Positions 9,316-16,729 of a stretch of 64,000 nt of DNA are shown one piece after another; the stretch's first letter is position 1, and every line of letters begins with the position of its first letter. This DNA comes from Pseudomonas sivasensis (lineage in GTDB: Bacteria > Pseudomonadota > Gammaproteobacteria > Pseudomonadales > Pseudomonadaceae), in the NCBI RefSeq assembly GCF_013778505.1, contig NZ_JAAOWU010000012.1, positions 1 through 64,000 on the forward strand. Reading direction: 5' to 3'. The position numbers and the translations under genes are program-made. The notes beneath the pieces were generated by a model. The model made no database searches, was not told where the DNA came from, and saw only the letters and a list, made by a program, of their open reading frames with translations.

Positions 9316-10680
9316 TTACAATTTCTGGAAGACCGGACTCGACCGGCCGCTGATGCAATAGAAAATCACCGACAAGGCCAGCAAGCCGAGGATGATCATG
9401 ATGTCGCGCACAGACGCCGCATAGATCAAGGTCACCAGCAAGTAACCTGCACCGATGACAGCCAACAGAGCCGGCAACGGCCACAGCGGCATGCGATACG
9501 GGTGTTCGCGGTCGCGCAGCAACACGCGGCTCATCAACGCGCTCAACGCCACTACCAGGTACACCAGCATGATCAGCAACACGCTGAATGAGGTGAGGTC
9601 CGCCAGGTTGGAACTGAAGCTGAGCAGCGCCGACGGGATCGCCAGGAACAGCGTCGCCAACCAGGGCGAATCCCAGCGCGGGTGAATGCGGGTGAATAGT
9701 GTGTTGATGGTCGGCGTCCACAGCGCATCGCGCCCGCTGCTGAATACCACGCGGCCGATCTGAATCACGATGGCGACAATCGCGTTGAATACAGAGAGGA
9801 AGATCCCGGCACTGACCAAGCGCGACAAGGTTTCATTGCCGTGGCTGGTTAGCAAGTAGCCGATGGGGTCTGGGCTGCTGATCATTGCGCTCAGGGACGG
9901 CGCGCCGATCAGCAGTGCGGTGATCGGTACCAGTTCGATCACCACCACCAAGCCCAGGGACCACAACACGGCCTTGTGCACGCCTTTGCCGCCGCACTTC
10001 ATGTCTTCGGCCAGCAGCACTGCGGGGCCGTAGCCATTGTAGGAAAACAAACCTATGCCCACCGCACCGATCACCAAGGCCCACGGCGCGAGATGCAGCA
10101 CGCCGTTTTCGACGATCTGGGGCTGGAACAACACACTCGCCGGCTGCACCGGGTTACCAAACCCGATAAATACGATCACCAGTAGCGCCGCCACTTCCAG
10201 CAGCAAACAGGTGCCGGTAATCCAGGCATTGAGCTTGATATTGAGAATGCCCAGGGCGTAGCTGCACACCACAATCACCAGGGCGACGGTTTGCGAGTCG
10301 AACGTCGTGCCCAAAGCATTGTTGAGATAGGTCGCGGCCCCGGTGGCCAATACCGGCGGGATGAATAGCAACATCACAAGCACCGTGAGAAAGGTCGCAT
10401 AGCCAGCCATGCCACCGAACACACGCTTGGCGTACACATATTCACCACCGGCACTGTTGTGGGCGCGACCCAGTTCGGCATAACAAAACGCGAACATCAG
10501 CGCGAGCAGGCCGGCCATCACAAACGCCAGGAACACACCACTGCCCGCCTGCTGGATGGCAAAGGGCGCGATCACAAACACGGAACTGGCCGGCGTCACT
10601 GCGGAAACGGTGATGGCCACTACATCGAAAACGCTAAGGGTAGGTTTCAACACGCCGTCAGGCGTGGGGGAAGTGCTCAT
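9316..10680 (-). CDS. APC-family amino-acid permease
   Basis: Inner-membrane amino-acid/polyamine/organocation transporter, 454 residues with about 12 hydrophobic segments, starting MSTSPTPDGVLKPTLSVFDV. A GAGG ribosome site precedes the ATG. It is first in an operon with the DmpA-type peptidase, which suggests uptake of a peptide, amide or unusual amino acid that the peptidase cuts, or uptake of a related amine. Substrate unknown. Confidence 0.85.
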   Translation of the reverse strand: MSTSPTPDGVLKPTLSVFDVVAITVSAVTPASSVFVIAPFAIQQAGSGVFLAFVMAGLLALMFAFCYAELGRAHNSAGGEYVYAKRVFGGMAGYATFLTVLVMLLFIPPVLATGAATYLNNALGTTFDSQTVALVIVVCSYALGILNIKLNAWITGTCLLLEVAALLVIVFIGFGNPVQPASVLFQPQIVENGVLHLAPWALVIGAVGIGLFSYNGYGPAVLLAEDMKCGGKGVHKAVLWSLGLVVVIELVPITALLIGAPSLSAMISSPDPIGYLLTSHGNETLSRLVSAGIFLSVFNAIVAIVIQIGRVVFSSGRDALWTPTINTLFTRIHPRWDSPWLATLFLAIPSALLSFSSNLADLTSFSVLLIMLVYLVVALSALMSRVLLRDREHPYRMPLWPLPALLAVIGAGYLLVTLIYAASVRDIMIILGLLALSVIFYCISGRSSPVFQKL

Positions 10681-10878
10681 ATCGTTATCCTCTGTCGTTG
10701 TTCTTGGTGTGAGGCAGAAACGAAAAATGATGTTTTTCGGGATATGTTTCCCGTTGGATGATGAAGACGTTATCGCCCAGGAGCTTGTCAGCCAATTCCC
10801 CTATTGGCGTACTCCCCTTGACGGTTCCCGGCAAAAGCCGAACCCTTGAGCGATCTTTTGCTGGCGGGAGCCTGTGAT

Positions 10879-11664
10879 ATGAGCCTGTTCCGTGAGGTCG
10901 GCATGCACGCTGGCTTGGGCCGTACCGTCGCGCACATCGGTACCCAGGGTTTCTGGAAACAGTTGGTGCTGTTGTTGCACCAATGCCTGCCCTTCGATAA
11001 CGCGTTGGCGATTTTCTACCCGTTGGAGGGCGCGCCCCAAGCCCTTGAAGAATACGACGCCCAGCCCACCAGCAAACCGGCGTCGATGTTGACGTACCTC
11101 AATGGCCTGTATTTGCTCGATCCGTTTTTCCAGGCGTGTCGCGAAGGGTACTCCAGCGGTGTATACCGCCTGGAAGAAGTGGCGCCGGACCATTTCCGAC
11201 AGAGTGAATACTTCCTCAATTACTTCCATGACAACGTGCTGGAAGACGAGGTGCAATTGATCCTGCAACTGCCGGGGATGGGGACATTGTCACTGTCGTT
11301 GGGGATGCAGCGGCGGTTCAGTGCAGAAGACACTGGGCTGATGACGATGATGGCGGCCTGGGTACTGCCGCTGATGCAGCAGCATTGGCAGCAAAGCACC
11401 CAGCGCGCCCCGGCCATGGACAGCCAGATCAGGGATGCCTTAAGCCAGTTCGGCTGTGGCGTGCTGTCGGACCGAGAGCTGGAAATCGCCCGCCTGGTGC
11501 TGCGCGGGTTTTCCTCCAAGGCCATGGCTGAACGCCTGAATATCTCGCCGGACACGGTGAAAGTGCACCGTCGGCATTTGTACGCAAAGCTGGATATTTC
11601 ATCGCAGCCGGAGCTGTTTTCGTTATTTATCCAGTCGCTGGGGCATGATCTGGAAAATCCGTAG
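10879..11664 (+). CDS. LuxR-family transcriptional regulator
   Basis: 261 residues with a C-terminal GerE-type helix-turn-helix (LSDRELEIARLVLRGFSSKA to KLDISSQPEL, about 195-250). The N-terminal half is a sensor region of no recognised family. I chose ATG 10879 because GGGAG lies eight bases before it; an in-frame TTG at 10846 is less likely. It is divergent from the permease-peptidase operon, so it probably controls it. Confidence 0.85.
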   Translation: MSLFREVGMHAGLGRTVAHIGTQGFWKQLVLLLHQCLPFDNALAIFYPLEGAPQALEEYDAQPTSKPASMLTYLNGLYLLDPFFQACREGYSSGVYRLEEVAPDHFRQSEYFLNYFHDNVLEDEVQLILQLPGMGTLSLSLGMQRRFSAEDTGLMTMMAAWVLPLMQQHWQQSTQRAPAMDSQIRDALSQFGCGVLSDRELEIARLVLRGFSSKAMAERLNISPDTVKVHRRHLYAKLDISSQPELFSLFIQSLGHDLENP

Positions 11665-11682
11665 AGCGATATCGACGTAAAA

Positions 11683-11705
11683 CGGCCGGGCAGCACACGC
11701 TGCCT
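11683..11705. terminator. Possible two-way terminator hairpin
   Basis: GGGCAGC-ACAC-GCTGCCT forms a stem between the ends of the convergent luxR-type and mini-RTX genes. On the minus strand it is followed after GGCCG by TTTT. The T-run is short, so this is tentative. Confidence 0.4.
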
Positions 11706-11727
11706 GACCATTTTGCGGTGAGTGGAT

Positions 11728-12192
11728 TTAACTAAAGAATTTAACGTGATCGGCCAACAACTTTACATTATCAATACGGATGGAGAAGTTAGGCCCCTGC
11801 GCATTGACTTTCATATCCAGCGTACTCCAACCAAAAGGGCTGTGCTTTAACTGTACATCGCCTACTTCAGCGGGTGCGCGAGGCCGAATATGAATTATCT
11901 TTATCTTGTTATTCTTTACCATGTCAGACAAATCAACTTTATCCTCCCTTGGATTGAAGTTGAAAATAGTATCCGGATCATTGCTCGTAGAGTCTGTTAA
12001 GTGTTCGTACTTGAAGGTATTCGCACCTCGCGCGCCCACCAACTGGTCACTGCCACCGCCACCGACAAGCACCGAAGCCTCGTCGGGCCTGGCGTTCAGG
12101 CGTTCACGGGCGTCTGTGCCACGCAATACAGGAAGGCTGTTTTCGGGACGAGTCCACGTTCCGCTATTTGGCAAACTTTGTACTGAAGACAT
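11728..12192 (-). CDS. Orphan mini-RTX protein (serralysin C-terminal-like domain only)
   Basis: 154 residues resembling only the C-terminal beta-roll/export part of serralysins (M10 C-terminal type). One RTX-like turn (VGGGGSDQLVG, about 42-52) leads into ANTFKYEHL and then DTIFNFNPREDKVDLSD, the usual post-repeat segment. There is no protease or lipase domain and no signal peptide, and it ends hydrophobic (DHVKFFS). It is probably exported by AprDEF or is a relic of a larger exoenzyme. AAAAGG precedes the ATG. Function unknown. Confidence 0.75.
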   Translation of the reverse strand: MSSVQSLPNSGTWTRPENSLPVLRGTDARERLNARPDEASVLVGGGGSDQLVGARGANTFKYEHLTDSTSNDPDTIFNFNPREDKVDLSDMVKNNKIKIIHIRPRAPAEVGDVQLKHSPFGWSTLDMKVNAQGPNFSIRIDNVKLLADHVKFFS

Positions 12193-12292
12193 ATGAGGTA
12201 CCTTTTCATGTAATGATCAATAAAGAAGCTTCGTGAATTGCGGACGAGAACTTCTCACACTGATACCTCCCTTCCAACTCGAACTGTTTTTC

Positions 12293-12312
12293 CTGTCGTT
12301 TCCGGAAAACAG
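12293..12312. promoter_or_regulatory. Imperfect palindrome upstream of the mini-RTX gene
   Basis: A TTTCCGGAAA core (12299-12308) flanked by CTGT and ACAG lies about 100 bases before the mini-RTX start. It is a candidate operator or part of the end of the preceding transcript; binding protein unknown. Confidence 0.3.
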
Positions 12313-12414
12313 CAAAACATCCCTTAGTCTAATAATTCAACTGAACGTTGCTGGCCACGCTTCGTAGACCAGCAACACTTTCAAATATATTTTGCAGTAC
12401 TCGACAGCGTTTGA

Positions 12415-13494
12415 TCAGCGGCCCATACGAATCGTATTCCACACCCGCGTGCGAATCCGGTCGATATTCAGCGGCATTGATTCCAGCGCGAATAACTTGC
12501 CCATCATGGCTTCGCTTGGGTAGATCTTGGTGTCTGCCTTGATCTCAGGATCGACCAGGTTGTCCGCCGCGCTGTTGCCATTGGCGTAATGCACGGAGTT
12601 AGTAATGTCCGCCATCACTTGGGGCTCAAGCAGGTAGTTCATGAACGCGTAGCCGGCCTTTTCATCGGGGGCATCCGCAGGCATGGCCACCATGTCGAAC
12701 CAGATAGCGGCGCCTTCCTTGGGGATCTGGTAACCGATTTTCACGCCGTTCTTGGCTTCCTTGGCGCGACTCTCGGCTTGCAGCACATCGCCGGAGAAGC
12801 CGACGGCCACGCAGATGTCGCCGTTGGCCAGGTCGCCGGTGTATTTCGAGGAATGGAAATACGCCACGTAAGGCCGCACTTTCATCAGCAAGGCCTCGGC
12901 CTTTTTGTAGTCTTCGGGCTCCTTGCTGTGGGGCGGCAAACCCAGGTAATTGAGGGCGATAGGCAACAGCTCCGGGCCATTGTCGAGGATGGCTACGCCG
13001 CACTTGCTGAGTTTTTCCATGTATTCGGGCTTGAAGATCAGGTCCCAGGAGTCCACCGGGGCGTTATCCCCCAGCACGGCCTTGACCTTGTCGATGTTGT
13101 AGCCGATGCCGGTGCTGCCCCACAGGTACGGGAAGCCATGGGCATTACCCGGATCGTTGTTTTCCAGAGTTTTGAGCAGCACCGGGTTGAGGTTTTTCCA
13201 GTTGGGCAACTGGCTCTTGTCGAGCTTTTTGAGGGCGCCGCCCTGGATCTGCCGGGCCATGAAATGGTTGGACGGAAACACCACGTCGTAACCCGAGTTG
13301 CCGGTCATGAGCTTGCCGTCGAGGGTTTCGTTGCTGTCGTACACGTCGTAGCTGAAACCGATCCCGGTCTGCTTCTGGAAGTTCTTCGTGGTGTCTGGCG
13401 CAATGTAGCTGGACCAGTTGTATATTTTCACCGTCTCGGCGGCCTGGCTGATAGAGGCCACCAACATCAAGGGCAACAGGGCAATGGCTTTCAT
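12415..13494 (-). CDS. Periplasmic polyamine-binding protein (PotF/SpuD family)
   Basis: Solute-binding protein of 359 residues with signal peptide (about 1-18, SISQA|AETVKIYNW). IYNWSSYIAPDT, SNETLDGKL, YDVVFPSN and the C-terminal RTRVWNTIRMGR follow the PotF/SpuD pattern for putrescine or spermidine binding. No ABC permease or ATPase gene is next to it, so it must work with a transporter elsewhere or as a sensor. The downstream-oriented cupin and FAD oxidoreductase neighbours suggest amine catabolism. Confidence 0.85.
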   Translation of the reverse strand: MKAIALLPLMLVASISQAAETVKIYNWSSYIAPDTTKNFQKQTGIGFSYDVYDSNETLDGKLMTGNSGYDVVFPSNHFMARQIQGGALKKLDKSQLPNWKNLNPVLLKTLENNDPGNAHGFPYLWGSTGIGYNIDKVKAVLGDNAPVDSWDLIFKPEYMEKLSKCGVAILDNGPELLPIALNYLGLPPHSKEPEDYKKAEALLMKVRPYVAYFHSSKYTGDLANGDICVAVGFSGDVLQAESRAKEAKNGVKIGYQIPKEGAAIWFDMVAMPADAPDEKAGYAFMNYLLEPQVMADITNSVHYANGNSAADNLVDPEIKADTKIYPSEAMMGKLFALESMPLNIDRIRTRVWNTIRMGR

Positions 13495-13554
13495 GGTTCG
13501 ATTTCCTGGCGGTTTTAGGGCTGTTTTTATGGCAGGCGATCAAGGATCAAAGCG

Positions 13555-13896
13555 TTACAGAATCAGTACGTAGGTCTTGCGCACGGTTTCCTGGATATCC
13601 CAGATTCCGGTGCTGTTGGCCGGCAACATCAGTGCGTCGCCGGCTTGTATGTGGACGATTTCACCGTTGTCGGGGGTGAAGGTGCAGCGGCCCTGGATAA
13701 AGTGACAAAACTCCTGGGATTTGATCTGGCGACGCCAACGACCCGGCGTGCATGCCCAGATGCCGGTTTCGACGCCGTCGCTGCGCTCTACGCTCAAGGT
13801 CGAGGCCACCGCAATCGGCTCGCCCAGGGGCACGGCCACGGGTGACGAGTCCGGCAGGTGGGCATTCAGCGTGTCTTTGAAGTGCGTGATGCTCAT
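13555..13896 (-). CDS. Cupin-domain protein (DUF861-type)
   Basis: Small single-domain cupin of 113 residues: ETGIWACTPGRWRR, FCHFIQGRCTFTPD and IQAGDALMLPANSTGIWD are the two cupin motifs. Such proteins often sit beside FAD amine oxidases in polyamine or amino-acid operons; their role there is not settled. It lies between the FAD oxidoreductase (27 bases upstream) and the binding-protein gene, all on the minus strand. Confidence 0.8.
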   Translation of the reverse strand: MSITHFKDTLNAHLPDSSPVAVPLGEPIAVASTLSVERSDGVETGIWACTPGRWRRQIKSQEFCHFIQGRCTFTPDNGEIVHIQAGDALMLPANSTGIWDIQETVRKTYVLIL

Positions 13897-13923
13897 GGGT
13901 TTTTCCCGTGTAAGTGAAACGAC

Positions 13924-15330
13924 TCAGTGCATGAACCCTTCCATGAATCCGGCCAAGCCGGTCGCCAGCTTGCGGCGCCAAGGGGCGGTGTTGGGGTTGG
14001 CCAGCACTTGGTCTTCATGGACAAAACTGCGAATGATCGCGTTGTAACCCAGCCAACGGCAGGGTTCCGGTTCCCAGGCCTTGAGCGCATCAAGGCCGCG
14101 CTCGCGGATCACCCAAGGTTGATAGGTCAGTGGCGTGTCGCGACGGAGGATCAAATCCGCCAGAGTGCGGCCACCCAGGTTGGTGGCTCCAACGCCCTCC
14201 CCGCCATAACCGCCGGACAGCGCGATGCCGGTGGTGTGATCACAGAGCATGTGCGGTCGAAAATGGCGCGACATACCAAGGTTGCCGCCCCACGAATGGG
14301 TAATCCGTACGTTCTTGAGCTGTGGGAAGAGTTCGCCGAACAGATAGCGACGTAGCTCCACTTCGCTATCGGTCAAATCGAAGTTGTGGCGAAGTTTGCC
14401 GGCGAACTGGTAACCGCCGCGGGCCCCGAACACCAGTCGGTTGTCTGCCGTGCGCTGACCATAAGTGACCTGGCGGCTACTTTCGCCAAATGCCTGGCCG
14501 TGACGCAGGCCAATCTCGTCCCAGGTGCTGGCGGGCAGCGGCTCGGTGGCGACGATCAGGCTTTGCACCGGCAACTGGTAGCGGCCCAACGGCGGCAAGG
14601 TGTTCGCGTATCCCTCGACGGCGGGCACTACCCAAGCGGCGCGGACACTGGCCTTATCAGTGCACAGGCTGCCGGACTGCCACTGGGTGACCGGACTTTT
14701 TTCGTAAATCGTAACGCCCATGCGCTCCACTGCCCGCGCCAGGCCGCGCACTAGCTTGGCCGGGTGGATCGTGGCGACGTGAGGTGCATAGATACCGCCA
14801 TAGGGTTTGGCAATGCGGATCTGTTCGGCCAACTGCTGTGGGGTCAGCCAGCGATAATCGGCTTCGGTGAGGCCTTGGGCGTAGAGCTTGTCCAGGTAGG
14901 CACGCAGGCTGCTCTCCTGCTCGGGGTAACGGGCCGCGCAGTACAGCGCGCCGCCCTTGCGGTAGTCGCAGTCGATGCCTTCGCTGGCCAACACGTGGGC
15001 GACTTCATCCGGAATGCTGTGCAGCAGGTCGAATGAGGCCCGGCGTTGTTCAGGTGCCAGGCCGGCCAGCAGGCGATCTTCGCCCAGCAGGTTGCCCATC
15101 AGCCAGCCGCCGTTGCGGCCCGATGCACCGAAACCGGCGGTTTGAGCCTCGATAATCGCAATCTTCAGCTCAGGCGCCTGGCGTTTGAGGTAGTAGGCGG
15201 TCCAAAGCCCGGTGTAGCCAGCGCCGATAATCGCCACATCGACGTCCAAGTCGTGTTCCAGGGTCGGCCGCGCCACCAGCGGGTCGTCCAGTTGGTCCAT
15301 CCATAAACTGATGTTGCGCCATGCCGGCAT
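13924..15330 (-). CDS. FAD-dependent amine oxidoreductase (DAO family, PuuB-like)
   Basis: 468 residues. The FAD-binding glycine motif is VAIIGAGYTGLWTAYYL near residues 31-47, and GYGGEGVGATNLGGR near the end closes the FAD site. It resembles gamma-glutamylputrescine oxidoreductase and related amine oxidases of polyamine breakdown. Start chosen at ATG 15330 (MPAWRN) with GGAG seven bases before; a GTG 18 bases upstream is less likely. First gene of a probable operon with the cupin and the binding protein. Confidence 0.85.
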   Translation of the reverse strand: MPAWRNISLWMDQLDDPLVARPTLEHDLDVDVAIIGAGYTGLWTAYYLKRQAPELKIAIIEAQTAGFGASGRNGGWLMGNLLGEDRLLAGLAPEQRRASFDLLHSIPDEVAHVLASEGIDCDYRKGGALYCAARYPEQESSLRAYLDKLYAQGLTEADYRWLTPQQLAEQIRIAKPYGGIYAPHVATIHPAKLVRGLARAVERMGVTIYEKSPVTQWQSGSLCTDKASVRAAWVVPAVEGYANTLPPLGRYQLPVQSLIVATEPLPASTWDEIGLRHGQAFGESSRQVTYGQRTADNRLVFGARGGYQFAGKLRHNFDLTDSEVELRRYLFGELFPQLKNVRITHSWGGNLGMSRHFRPHMLCDHTTGIALSGGYGGEGVGATNLGGRTLADLILRRDTPLTYQPWVIRERGLDALKAWEPEPCRWLGYNAIIRSFVHEDQVLANPNTAPWRRKLATGLAGFMEGFMH

Positions 15331-15379
15331 GCCAAGCTCCCCAACCACGTTTCGATGGGGCTGATCCTAGGGCCGGCGG

Positions 15380-16189
15380 TTATTCGTTGTCTTGCGCGCG
15401 TGCACGCAGGGAAATTTGTTTGACGTAGGCCTTGGGCGACTGGCCGGTGTGCTGGCGGAAGGCACTGTAGAACGCCGACAGCGAATTGAAACCGGCGGCA
15501 AAGGCCAGGTCGTCTACCTTGATCGGCGGGCGCGCGTTATCCAGCGCGGCGAGCAAATGCTGCAGGCGCGCCTGGTTGACGTAGCGATAGAAGCTTTGAC
15601 CCAGCACTTGGTTGAGCAGGTAGGAAATCTGATTGCGGCTGTAACCGCACTCCTTGGCGACTCGCTGCAGGTCCAGTTCCGGGTCCAGATAAGGCTGCTT
15701 ACGTTCGAAATACTGCTGCAGGTCATTGGCCATATGCCCCAATTGCTGGGGCGACAGGCCCAGGCGGCTGACGCTGGGGCGTTGGGCCTGGGACGGTTGT
15801 TCGTGCACCAGTGACGCGTATTCATTGACGCGCCAGATCAACCCATCGCGCACGGTGATGGCCTCGCTGGTACGGAATGACACCAGCCCATGGCCACCAC
15901 GCAGAGTGATGCGGTACTGGATAAAGGCGGTATCTCCGTCGGCGCGGATGCGGTCGGTGTGTTCAATCGCTTCGTCAGCTTCGCGTGGCATGCTGGCTTG
16001 CAGGTAATCGCGCAGCTCGGCGTAACCGACTACGCGGTTCTGGAAAAAGTCGTGGTACTGGATGTCCGGGTGGTAGTAGGACATCACCCCGTCCAGATCG
16101 CGATGGCGCCAGCACAGGTGATGGCGTAATACCAGGTCGCCCGTGGCTTGGGTATGCAGGCAATCATCGTCGGGAGCGATGTCAGGCAT
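15380..16189 (-). CDS. AraC-family regulator with SnoaL/NTF2-like N-terminal domain
   Basis: 269 residues in two parts. The first about 125 residues form a SnoaL-like fold (YYHPDIQYHDFFQNRVVGYAE and RITLRGGHGLVSF). The C-terminal part is an AraC DNA-binding domain (LQRVAKECGYSRNQISYLLN and FAAGFNSLSAFYSAFRQHTG). The start at 16189 gives a complete SnoaL domain; the open frame reaches 41 codons further but that part is not protein-like. It lies 49 bases before the FAD oxidoreductase, so it probably controls the amine operon. Confidence 0.8.
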   Translation of the reverse strand: MPDIAPDDDCLHTQATGDLVLRHHLCWRHRDLDGVMSYYHPDIQYHDFFQNRVVGYAELRDYLQASMPREADEAIEHTDRIRADGDTAFIQYRITLRGGHGLVSFRTSEAITVRDGLIWRVNEYASLVHEQPSQAQRPSVSRLGLSPQQLGHMANDLQQYFERKQPYLDPELDLQRVAKECGYSRNQISYLLNQVLGQSFYRYVNQARLQHLLAALDNARPPIKVDDLAFAAGFNSLSAFYSAFRQHTGQSPKAYVKQISLRARAQDNE

Positions 16190-16445
16190 GGTGAGCTCTG
16201 CAGCGGGAAAACCGTGGAGATTGCCGAAATTCGGTGGTGCGTTCAATGGCCAGGTGCAACTTCGGACTAATGGCCACTTGCCCATTTCTGAGCAGGACAT
16301 GACCCACATCAACCGTTAGGAAAACAACCGCCGAACGGGATGAAAAAAGTCACCTCCGGTTAAGAGCGAATGCTATTTTTAAGCTCTACAACGCCAAGAC
16401 CAGTGACGGTCATGGCCCCCTGCCGCGAGCTAAAGGAAGCGCTCA

Positions 16446-16718
16446 ATGAACAAGGTGGGCAACATGAATAAAGTGACGTTCCCCAACGCCTGCCAGCTGA
16501 TGCGCTGGCATTTTCATCCAATGGGCTTCGAGGGCAGCATGGACGCGCCCGGCAGCATGATCGCCCGCCTGTTTGACCGCGTCAGCGGCGAAACCCTGAT
16601 TGCCATCGCCGGCATCCCTTGTGCCACGGTCATGAATGCCGCTGACGTAGAGCGGATTATCGAGGCGGTGGAGGATGAACTGGCGTCGTTTGTGCCACCG
16701 CTGTCACTGCGGGCCTGA
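16446..16718 (+). CDS. DUF1652 family protein
   Basis: 90 residues matching the small Pseudomonas DUF1652 family (CQLMRWHFHP, DRVSGETLIAIAGI, ADVERIIEAVEDEL). Function unknown. AAAGGAAG seven bases before ATG 16446 supports this start over the second ATG at 16464. Confidence 0.8.
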   Translation: MNKVGNMNKVTFPNACQLMRWHFHPMGFEGSMDAPGSMIARLFDRVSGETLIAIAGIPCATVMNAADVERIIEAVEDELASFVPPLSLRA

Positions 16719-16729
16719 GCGATCAGCCA

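Noticed and set aside
8272..9591. 439-codon plus-strand frame opposite the DmpA-type gene
   Set aside because: Composition is rich in His, Gln and Arg, typical of an antisense shadow; the minus-strand peptidase has a clear nucleophile motif.
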